DNA of 64,000 bases, taken from assembly GCA_947589095.1 (NCBI GenBank), contig CANQBX010000014.1, forward strand, positions 1-64,000. The letters run 5' to 3'. The DNA comes from an uncultured Lachnospiraceae bacterium (lineage in GTDB: Bacteria; Bacillota; Clostridia; Lachnospirales; Lachnospiraceae). Numbering within the stretch: position 1 is the first letter of the stretch; every line of letters begins with the position of its first letter. The notes under the pieces were generated by a model that was given only the letters and a program-made list of their open reading frames with translations, ran no database searches and had not been told where the DNA came from. The position numbers were made by a program, and so were the translations under genes. Positions 7,221 to 15,347 of the stretch are shown here, piece after piece.

Positions 7221-10200
7221 AACTGATAAGCATGCACGTGGACGGCTTCGGCAGTCTGCATAACTATAACTACAATTTCGAGGACGGACTGAATATCGTC
7301 CTTCATGATAACGGCTGGGGCAAAACCACGATGGCGGCCTTTTTGAAGGCAATGCTGTATGGTTTGGATTCCAAGAGAAGTAAGGACGTTACGGAAAATG
7401 AGAGAATGAGGTATCTTCCATGGCAGGGCGGCAAATGCGGCGGCTCCCTGGACTTTGAAGCGGAGGGCGTGAAGTATCGAATTTTCCGAACCTTTGGCGA
7501 GACGCCGCGGTATGACAGTGCGAAGATCATAAATCTCGACTCTGGAGTCACGGCAAGGATCGATCCGGATAAGATCGGCGAGACTCTGTTTAAACTGGAT
7601 GCCAGTGCGTTCCAGCGAAGCGTCTTTATCAATCAGAACGGCCTGTCCATAAATGGCGCCGCCAGCAGTATACATACCAGACTGAACGCGCTGGTCAGCC
7701 AGGCAAATGACGTGGCAGCGTTTGACGATGCGATCAAGAAGCTTACAGAGCAGATTAAAGTCTATGAGAAAACCGGCGCCAGAGGCCGGATCGGTGAGAT
7801 TACCAGGGAGATTTATTCGCTGGAGCGCCAGCGAGATAAGCTTGAAGCCGATATTGCGCAGCAGGATAGCGCCAGGGAGCGCATTTCCCAGATTGATGTG
7901 CTGATCGGCGCCATCGATAAGGAACTGCAGGAAAAGAAGAAGACGCTGGACGAGGTTTACGGTGAAGCCAAGAAACGTGAAGCGTCGAAGAAGCTGCTTG
8001 ATGACCTGAACAAGCAGATTGAAGAGCTGCAGCAGCAGATGGATGCCATCAGGACAGATCTGGGTGGCCATATTCCAGGTCCCGCAGAAATAGAACAGGT
8101 TAAGCGGCAGAAACAGTCTGCGGCAACCATTGCGCTGCAGCTTACCGAACTGGGGGAGAGCTACGAAAAAATCAGCGCGGATTACGAGAACCTGCTTGAA
8201 AAATATAATAATGAACTTCCGACAACATCGGATCTTGATAAGATCCAGAGTATTTACGGGGAACTGCAGGGGATCCGGTCCTCTAAAACGGAAGCGGCTG
8301 ACAGTCTGGAAGAAGAGCCGGAAGGCTACAGGCTGATCAAAGAGATCGCAGACGAGGCTCCGGACTACATCGGCCGTCTTCAGATCACTGTCGGAAATCA
8401 GGAAACACTGCAGCAGCTGATCCGCAAATTGGAAGCCGCAGACCGGGAACTAAAGAGTGCGCAGGATTCCTGGAAGGAAAAGAAGAAAAGATATAACGGA
8501 TATGTGGAGGATGCCGCCAGATTACAGGCGGAGGTTGATGAGAAGAAGCTGTACGCGGCGGAAGCGGTTGATCCGGTCATTGCCGGATTAGAAAGCCTCC
8601 AGAGGAAAGAGGTAGCTGCCTCTCAGCAGATTACCGAGCAGGAAAAAGCTATTAACCGTGAGAAAAATGACTGGGCAGATAAAAAGAGCCGATATGCATC
8701 AGCAAAAGCAGAGATCGACGCACTCCAGCCGGAAGCAGACCGCAGGAGCCAATATGCCCCGGAGAAGGTTCAGCCTGCAATAGAGACCCTTGAGGGGCTC
8801 CAGACCCAGCAGCAGTTAGTGGATGTACGCGCGGAAGAGCTTTCAGGTGACGCCTTGACAGCAGAGCAGGAAGCGTTGCTTGCCGCTAATGCGGGAGATC
8901 TTCCGGACACTGCGGAAGGCAGCGAGATTTTAAGAAAGCTTCGCGGCGTCGCCCAGAAAGCCTCCGATGTACAGGGCCTGGAAGCGAGAAAAACCGGTGA
9001 GCAGAGCAAGATCGACAGCCTTCAGGTATCGGTAGACCAGCTGAATGCAATACTGGACACCGGCGCCGATGCAGTGGAGGAACCGAAGAAATCTTACGGC
9101 ACTGCAATGATCGGTGTCGGCGCTGTGGTCGCGGTAATCGGTGCGGTATTGATCTTTGCTGTAACACCGGTCATGGCTGTGGCGGCGGCGGTCGGTGTGG
9201 TTCTGGCTGTCCTGGGCGTTGTCAATAATAACAGCTATAAGACCAGGCTTCAGGCTTATGAGTCTTATAAAGCGACCGCCTCGCAGAGGCAGGAAAGCCA
9301 GAAGAAAAAAGAAGATCTTCAGGCACAGCTTGATGCGGCAAAGGCTGCTGCTGCCGATCTGCAGAAAAAGATCGACAGTCTGAACCGTGATATTCAGGAA
9401 GAGTACGGGGATGTTGAATCCTGGGCGGTTAAATGGATGCCTGGTCAGCCAATAACAGAAAGTTCTGTGTCAGAAACCATTGAGAAGGCAGAACAGGTTG
9501 CTAAGCTTCGCAGGAAGAAGCAGGATACTGCCGGCAAAGCAGAATTTGTAACAGAGAAGACAGCTTATATAAGGTCTGAGAGACAGAAGATAGATACAGT
9601 ATTCCCGGAAGCTGCCGGTAAAAGTATTGCCGATGCGCTGAACTATCTCCGCTCTGCGGAAACGGATTATAAGCTTTATGCCGGCAGGCTGGATACCGCG
9701 AAGAAGAACATGGAAAAGTTCTTAGCTGAGACCGGAATGACAGCGGAGCAGCTCAGTGCCGATGAGTCGCCCCTGCTTGCAAACATGCGGGCGAAATCCG
9801 ACCAGGCCAATGCGGAGTTGGAAGGATGTGCCGCGCAGCGAAAGGTTTACGATGAGGCTTATCCGAAAATTGCCGGCGTTTCCTATGAGGATGCGCTTAG
9901 GATCCTCCGCTCCAAAGCAGGCGGCTATAATGTCGCGGCCGGACAGCTTCAGACGGCTAAGCGTAATCTCCAGAAATTTATTGATGAATCTGAGCTGTCG
10001 GAGAATCAGCTTGCGGCAGATGAGGATCCGAACCTGGCGGCGCTGGTAAGCAGGCGTGACGATGCTTCCCGGGAACTTGCGCGTTCCATGGAAATTGCTA
10101 ATGAAGTCCTGAAGCCATTGGATCTGGATTCGGATCCTGCCCGTATCTTGCAGGCTGTTCGCGAGGCAGAGCAGATGCTGAATGAATTTAAGCAGTATTC

Positions 10201-11707
10201 TGACAAGCTGAAGGGCCGCGCTGACAGGCAGGCGCAGAAACAGCGGCAGATAGAAGAACTGCAAAAGACCCTGGAAGACAAGCTGGACGTCCTGCAGGGA
10301 AGATACGCCGATATTGATGTCCCGGAACGACTGAAACTGGTCCGTGATGACGTCATTAGCGCGGCTTCCTTAAAGGCAAAGATCGAAGACTTTGAAAATG
10401 ACAGGAAAAAGCTGGCTGAGAAGCATAACGCTGCCGTGTCCGCGGTAGAGACATTTCAGGCAGAATTCGGGAAGTTTGCTCCGGAAACGGGGGATATCCT
10501 GGATGAAATATATGCAAAAGCATCTAAGTACGCGGAGCTGGCTGCATCTGTCCGGCAGCTTGAGAAGCGGAAAACAGATGCTGATCCCGCTCAGAATGGG
10601 GCGCAGACAGGTCCAAGTACAGAAGAGGCTGCGCTCAGAGAAGAAATTGCACGTCTGGAAAGGCGCCGGGACGTCCTTCGGGATGAGTACACGCAAAGGA
10701 GCGATTCCATCCGCCAGGCCGATCAGTCGCTGGAAAGGTATCCTGATGTAATCCAGGAAATTCACGATCTGTATGACCAGAAGCAGAAAGCCCAGAATAC
10801 AGTGACGATGCTTAAGCGTACGATCCAGTTGATCACGAAGGCGAAAGAGAACCTGGCCAACAGATATCTGAGTAAGGTGGAGCAGATGTTCAATAACTAT
10901 ATGCACATCTGGCTGAACAATGACGCGGTGAGGGGTATCCTCGATATTGATTTTAATATTGCGATCGAGGAGAATGAAAAGACCCATGTGGCTCAGGGAT
11001 ACAGCACCGGTTATTGTGACCTGATCGATTTCTGTATGCGGCTGGCACTGGTGGATACACTGTTTGAGAAGGAGCAACCGTTCCTGATCATGGACGATCC
11101 ATTTGTCAATCTGGATGCAGATCGTCTGGATAAGGCATTGGAGCTTCTGAATGTTATGGCCGCGAGTAAGCAGATCATATACTTTGTCTGCCATCCGATC
11201 CGTGCCGTGGAAGCGGATGAAAATACTGCTTCCAGAGCTGAATTTGTCAGACTGGCGGAAGCGGCAAGAAAGACGATCGAGGATCGCAGAGCAAGCGGAA
11301 CTGAGCGTAAGCAGACCGTCCGAAAGTCTCCGAAGGAAATGTATAAGGTCGTTAACCCGCGAGGTACCGTCGCGATTAAACCGGCCAGGCCGAATTATAC
11401 GATTACCAACAATATTTTCAGTATGAACTTTGTACTGAATGAAGTCAATACACGAAAGGATTATTCATATGAGTTGTTCTTTATTGATGCGGTTGGTCAT
11501 GTCCTGAATGACAGGCAGTTGATAGAGATCAGGGATGGCAAGCTTTCCACGGAAAGAGTTCAGTTCTGCTTAAACACCCGTGACGACAGCGGTGAGCAGT
11601 ATGAACTGATGATTCGTGAAAGCGGCCAGGATGATTATGAAGTGGCTGCCAGGATTCCTTTCAGGGCCAAGCTGGCATTTGCCGGCACATCCAGCTTTGA
11701 CTTTTAA
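7217..11707 (+). CDS. SMC/Rad50 (YhaN-like) ATPase with central hydrophobic segment
   Basis: The 1496-residue protein has an N-terminal ATPase half with a Walker A ending GKT (K36; the first Gly of GxxxxGKT is replaced by H30). Long heptad-rich coiled coils run from about 170 to 1230. In the middle, about residues 630-672, lies a strongly hydrophobic Ala/Val/Gly stretch resembling two membrane segments, as in YhaN-type proteins, instead of a CxxC zinc hook. The C-terminal half has an ABC signature-like region (STGYCDLIDF) and Walker B FLIMDDP (D1293-D1294, Asp where Glu is common). A further ~130 residues (about 1360-1496) form an extra domain I do not recognise. It is partnered with the preceding SbcD-like protein; a DNA-end or structure sensor is the likely role. 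Confidence 0.82.
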   Translation: MKLISMHVDGFGSLHNYNYNFEDGLNIVLHDNGWGKTTMAAFLKAMLYGLDSKRSKDVTENERMRYLPWQGGKCGGSLDFEAEGVKYRIFRTFGETPRYDSAKIINLDSGVTARIDPDKIGETLFKLDASAFQRSVFINQNGLSINGAASSIHTRLNALVSQANDVAAFDDAIKKLTEQIKVYEKTGARGRIGEITREIYSLERQRDKLEADIAQQDSARERISQIDVLIGAIDKELQEKKKTLDEVYGEAKKREASKKLLDDLNKQIEELQQQMDAIRTDLGGHIPGPAEIEQVKRQKQSAATIALQLTELGESYEKISADYENLLEKYNNELPTTSDLDKIQSIYGELQGIRSSKTEAADSLEEEPEGYRLIKEIADEAPDYIGRLQITVGNQETLQQLIRKLEAADRELKSAQDSWKEKKKRYNGYVEDAARLQAEVDEKKLYAAEAVDPVIAGLESLQRKEVAASQQITEQEKAINREKNDWADKKSRYASAKAEIDALQPEADRRSQYAPEKVQPAIETLEGLQTQQQLVDVRAEELSGDALTAEQEALLAANAGDLPDTAEGSEILRKLRGVAQKASDVQGLEARKTGEQSKIDSLQVSVDQLNAILDTGADAVEEPKKSYGTAMIGVGAVVAVIGAVLIFAVTPVMAVAAAVGVVLAVLGVVNNNSYKTRLQAYESYKATASQRQESQKKKEDLQAQLDAAKAAAADLQKKIDSLNRDIQEEYGDVESWAVKWMPGQPITESSVSETIEKAEQVAKLRRKKQDTAGKAEFVTEKTAYIRSERQKIDTVFPEAAGKSIADALNYLRSAETDYKLYAGRLDTAKKNMEKFLAETGMTAEQLSADESPLLANMRAKSDQANAELEGCAAQRKVYDEAYPKIAGVSYEDALRILRSKAGGYNVAAGQLQTAKRNLQKFIDESELSENQLAADEDPNLAALVSRRDDASRELARSMEIANEVLKPLDLDSDPARILQAVREAEQMLNEFKQYSDKLKGRADRQAQKQRQIEELQKTLEDKLDVLQGRYADIDVPERLKLVRDDVISAASLKAKIEDFENDRKKLAEKHNAAVSAVETFQAEFGKFAPETGDILDEIYAKASKYAELAASVRQLEKRKTDADPAQNGAQTGPSTEEAALREEIARLERRRDVLRDEYTQRSDSIRQADQSLERYPDVIQEIHDLYDQKQKAQNTVTMLKRTIQLITKAKENLANRYLSKVEQMFNNYMHIWLNNDAVRGILDIDFNIAIEENEKTHVAQGYSTGYCDLIDFCMRLALVDTLFEKEQPFLIMDDPFVNLDADRLDKALELLNVMAASKQIIYFVCHPIRAVEADENTASRAEFVRLAEAARKTIEDRRASGTERKQTVRKSPKEMYKVVNPRGTVAIKPARPNYTITNNIFSMNFVLNEVNTRKDYSYELFFIDAVGHVLNDRQLIEIRDGKLSTERVQFCLNTRDDSGEQYELMIRESGQDDYEVAARIPFRAKLAFAGTSSFDF

Positions 11708-11730
11708 GTGAGCAGAGGGAGGCTGAACCA

Positions 11731-13851
11731 GTGACAGAATTTGATGAGAAGATTTTGGATAATTTCCCAGGGAAGGCAGTCCGGAAGGATCTGACTTCAT
11801 TGATGAAAAAGGGCGCGAATGTGCCGACCTATGTACTGGAATATCTTCTGGGGATGTACTGCGCAACGGATGACGAAGATGCCATTGAGACTGGTCTGGA
11901 AAAGATCAGGAAAATCTTAAGTGAGAACTATGTCAGACCGGATCAGAGCGAATATGTGAAATCCAAAATCAAAGAGAATGGCCAGTATACCATTATCGAT
12001 AAGATCACGGTTGAACTGGATGAGCGCGAAGATAAGTATATCGCCAGGTTCACGAACCTGAACCTGGATCCTTTTGAAGTGAATTCCGACCTTGTTGTAC
12101 ATAACGAGAAGCTCCTTGTCGGCGGTATCTGGTGTATCGTTAAGATCGAATATGTCGGCCTTGATAAGGGCGAAGAGGAAGAAACCGGTTATGAGGAAGA
12201 TATCTTCGGCAATACCAGAAAGAAGAAAAAGACCCGCAGGAAGAGATCAAGGTATGAATCCCCGTTTGAGATTGCTTCCCTGAAGCCGATCCAGATGCCT
12301 AACCTGGATCTTGATGAGATCAAAGACTGCCGTCAGAACTTCACAAAGGATGAGTGGATTGCATTGCTGCTCAGATCTGCGGGATATGAGCCGGATGCAC
12401 TGAGCGATAAGCAGAAGCTTCACTATCTGCTCCGTTTTGTTCCCTTCATTCAGAAAAACTACAACCTGGTCGAACTGGGACCCCGCGGAACCGGAAAGTC
12501 ACATGTTTACAGCGAACTGTCTCCGTATTCCATCTTGATGAGCAGCGGACATACTACCGTGTCGAATATGTTTTATAACATGAGTTCACACAAGGTCGGC
12601 CTTGTAGGAAACTGGGACTGCATCGCGTTCGATGAGGTCAGCGGTATTACACAGTCCACTGGCGATATGATCCAGATCATGAAGAACTATATGGCAAACG
12701 GTTCTTTTGCGCGCGGCGCGGAATCCATCAGCTCCGATGCCTCGATCGCCTTTGAGGGAAATACCTTCCGAAGTGTTGCCGATATGATGAGAACAACGAA
12801 CCTGTTCGAGCCGTTTCCGGAAGCGTTTAACAACGACTCGGCATTCTTCGACCGTATCCATGCATATCTTCCGGGGTGGGAGACGCCGAAGCTGAGGGCC
12901 AGCCTGTTTACGCAGGGTTATGGCCTGATCTCTGACTGCTTTTCCGAGTTCTGCCATGCCATGAGGAAATATGATTTTACGAACTCGTTCGGTATGTATT
13001 TTGCCCTGAATGATAACTACAACACCCGTGATGATACAGCCGTCAGAAGAACCTTCTCGGGTATGGCAAAGCTGATATATCCGAATGAGGAAATGACCAA
13101 AGAAGAATGCCGTGAGCTTCTGGAATACTGCATTGAGTGCAGAAGAAGAGTAAAAGAACAGCTCCGTAAGATGAATCCGGCAGAGTTCAGCGATGTTGCG
13201 CTGGGTTATATCGATCTGGATACGGACGAGGAGTTTATTGTTGATCTGCCGGAGGTATCTACCGGCACACTGGTATTTGATGGTCTTGAGAAGCCTGGCT
13301 ATGTTTATGCTGTCGGCCGCTCGGTAGATGATAAGGTTGGCGTATACCGCCTTGAGAATAAGCTGCTTACCGGAACCGGTAAGTTCAGCTTCAAGAATGT
13401 GGAAGGCCTGGCACACTCCCCGAAAGGCGTCCGTGACAGCATTACAGCTGCATTCAATTATTTCAGTGAGAATGCCCTGCGTATGGTTGCCAGCGATTAT
13501 GAGAGCTATGATTATAGCATGTATTTTAATGACCTGCAGAACAGGAATGTCAGCGATGAAGTTTCCGTCGCTGAGGTTGTGGGCTTGTTCTCGGCCCTGG
13601 CAAATCGTGCCGTTATGCCGTCCCTTGTGATCGTTGGCCGGGTTGTAATGTCCGGCAGCATGATGCCCGTTACGACGGAACTGGACGAGGTCTTTGTTGC
13701 TGCGGCCAATGCCGGTGCAAAGAGGATCATGCTCCCGGCAGAGAGTAGAGCAAAGTACGAAGAAATCGGAAAAGATTTAAAGAGCGAGCTCGATGTGATC
13801 TTCTATACATCGCCTCTGGATGCTGCCAGGAAAGCGCTTGGAGTGGAGTAA
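11731..13851 (+). CDS. brxL: BrxL: BREX-type AAA+/Lon-like protein
   Basis: The 706-residue protein matches the BrxL family of BREX phage-defence systems. It has an N-terminal DNA-binding-type region, a region beginning FTKDEWIALLLRSAGYEP, Walker A GPRGTGKS (K256), Walker B CIAFDEVSG (D301, E302) and the conserved MKNYMANGSFARG and SIAFEGN motifs. A C-terminal Lon-like domain ends the protein. In that domain a Ser sits where Lon has its nucleophile (SVAEVVGLFSAL), but the following catalytic Lys position is not evident (TELDEVF), so protease activity is doubtful. A Lys/Arg-rich stretch near residues 165-175 interrupts the N-terminal domain. It follows the SMC gene by 23 bp. No PglX, PglZ, BrxA, BrxB or BrxC is present in the window. 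Confidence 0.92.
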   Translation: MTEFDEKILDNFPGKAVRKDLTSLMKKGANVPTYVLEYLLGMYCATDDEDAIETGLEKIRKILSENYVRPDQSEYVKSKIKENGQYTIIDKITVELDEREDKYIARFTNLNLDPFEVNSDLVVHNEKLLVGGIWCIVKIEYVGLDKGEEEETGYEEDIFGNTRKKKKTRRKRSRYESPFEIASLKPIQMPNLDLDEIKDCRQNFTKDEWIALLLRSAGYEPDALSDKQKLHYLLRFVPFIQKNYNLVELGPRGTGKSHVYSELSPYSILMSSGHTTVSNMFYNMSSHKVGLVGNWDCIAFDEVSGITQSTGDMIQIMKNYMANGSFARGAESISSDASIAFEGNTFRSVADMMRTTNLFEPFPEAFNNDSAFFDRIHAYLPGWETPKLRASLFTQGYGLISDCFSEFCHAMRKYDFTNSFGMYFALNDNYNTRDDTAVRRTFSGMAKLIYPNEEMTKEECRELLEYCIECRRRVKEQLRKMNPAEFSDVALGYIDLDTDEEFIVDLPEVSTGTLVFDGLEKPGYVYAVGRSVDDKVGVYRLENKLLTGTGKFSFKNVEGLAHSPKGVRDSITAAFNYFSENALRMVASDYESYDYSMYFNDLQNRNVSDEVSVAEVVGLFSALANRAVMPSLVIVGRVVMSGSMMPVTTELDEVFVAAANAGAKRIMLPAESRAKYEEIGKDLKSELDVIFYTSPLDAARKALGVE

Positions 13852-13854
13852 GCC

Positions 13855-13965
13855 ATGGCTGAATAGTGTATATGCTGCGAAAAAATAAAAAAGGATGAAA
13901 AAAGCTGCAGATGCGGTATGTGTGCGGAAAAGCATAAGGAGGAGTTATTATGGCCATTTGTTTAA
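13855..13965 (+). pseudogene. Cys-rich micro-frame interrupted by an in-frame TAG
   Basis: Between brxL and the exonuclease gene, a frame begins ATG at 13855, meets TAG at 13864, then runs open to TAA at 13963. The part after TAG has a CxCC...CxCxxC pattern of closely spaced cysteines. This resembles the cysteine spacing at the start of the next gene (CxxC...CxCxxC). It may be a decayed duplicate of that zinc-ribbon start, or a real small protein if the stop is read through. Confidence 0.35.
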
Positions 13966-15329
13966 AATGCGGAAGAGAGAGCGAATACTGCCTATGTGAA
14001 AGCTGCAAAGCCGGTGTCGATCTGGAAGCGTTGTGCCGGGAGTTGATTGCCTACCGGCCGGGTTCAGGAGAGAATCCGATCTGGGAAAAACTGTGCAGCG
14101 AATTCGATGATCCGTATGATCTGAGAAAGCTTGTGTTTGCTGTCAGTGAGGATCTGCCGGCGCCCAGAAAAGAGTATCTGAGGGTGATGGCGATTACTGG
14201 AGCATCCTCGAATGTCTCTAAGGACAGCCGTCCTTGGTTTTACGAAGTTTACGGGTCGATCATAGATGATGACGGATTGACAACGGCTGAGAAAAACAGG
14301 CTTCATGGCATTGCCGTTGGCGCCTATTATATGGATTATGATTATTTTACGGCAGACAGAATTGCTTCCCAGCTTTGTGAATCGGATGATATTCCATGGC
14401 AGGCCTGCTATAACTTAGCGGAATTCTATACAACTACCCGCAGATACGATGTGGCGGAAGAAGTAATCGTTAATGCGTTGCAGAGGTTTGCAAATAATCC
14501 ATTCGTGGTTCAGACTATGCAGAATCGCATGGAGAAGAATACGAAGCAGCGGGAGAAGGCGGAAGCTGGCAAGCAGGAATATATGCCGAATCCAAAGGAA
14601 AACAAGGAGGAGGCAAGACGGAAATATATTGATTTTCTGGCGAGTATCGGTATTGAGGCGGCTGTGCCTAAGCCGAAGAAAAAGGCGGTGGCTGCGATCC
14701 CCAGGGATCAATATCCTGATCCGGTGGAAACGAGGGACACCGATTTTGATACCTTCGTGGCATTTGATCTGGAGACGACCGGACGAAGCCCGAAAATCGA
14801 TTCTATTATCGAATTCGGCGCTGTCCGCGTGGTAAACGGTCAGGTCACGGAAAACGCGGAGTTCACATTCCAGGAGATTGCGAAGCCATTTGAAAGGCGC
14901 CTTTCGGAAGAGATTAAGAGGATTACCGGGATCACAGAAGATGACGTCAAAGACGCCCGTGAAATGTGGGAAGTTTTTGCGGACTTCATGAGGTTCGTTG
15001 GAAATGATGTCCTGGTTGGCTTCAATTGCATGGCGTTCGACAGCCGGTTTATGGTCAGGGCAGGACGCTATGCGAATATTATCATTGAAAATAAATATTT
15101 TGATGTGATGCGCTATGCGGACAGTTTCAAAGCGCGGCTTGGTATAGATGCGAAAAAAACTTCGCTGGCAGAATTGTCAGAGAAGCTTGACATTGAAAAT
15201 CCCCAGGCCCACAGGGCGCTTGCGGATGCTATAACCACTGCAAAGGTATTTCTGAGGCTGAAAGAAATGGACGACAGCGCTGATCGGACTTCGATTAGTA
15301 ATCAGTTATCAGATCTTGATAAGTGGTAA
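13950..15329 (+). CDS. Zinc-ribbon DEDDh 3'-5' exonuclease (DnaQ-like)
   Basis: The 459-residue protein has three parts. The N-terminus carries a compact cysteine cluster (C4, C7, C14, C16, C19), probably a zinc ribbon. Residues ~30-235 are helical with TPR-like spacing and of unknown function. The C-terminal ~190 residues form a DnaQ/epsilon-type DEDDh exonuclease: Exo I FDLETTG (D273, E275), Exo II NCMAFD (D364) and Exo III HRALAD (H421, D426). All five catalytic residues are present, so it should degrade nucleic acid 3' to 5'. The start follows AAGGAGGAG. It lies 98 bp after brxL and 18 bp before the next gene, in the same cluster. In context it is the only clearly active nuclease of the set. 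Confidence 0.88.
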   Translation: MAICLKCGRESEYCLCESCKAGVDLEALCRELIAYRPGSGENPIWEKLCSEFDDPYDLRKLVFAVSEDLPAPRKEYLRVMAITGASSNVSKDSRPWFYEVYGSIIDDDGLTTAEKNRLHGIAVGAYYMDYDYFTADRIASQLCESDDIPWQACYNLAEFYTTTRRYDVAEEVIVNALQRFANNPFVVQTMQNRMEKNTKQREKAEAGKQEYMPNPKENKEEARRKYIDFLASIGIEAAVPKPKKKAVAAIPRDQYPDPVETRDTDFDTFVAFDLETTGRSPKIDSIIEFGAVRVVNGQVTENAEFTFQEIAKPFERRLSEEIKRITGITEDDVKDAREMWEVFADFMRFVGNDVLVGFNCMAFDSRFMVRAGRYANIIIENKYFDVMRYADSFKARLGIDAKKTSLAELSEKLDIENPQAHRALADAITTAKVFLRLKEMDDSADRTSISNQLSDLDKW

Positions 15330-15347
15330 TGTAAATAAGAGCTATGG

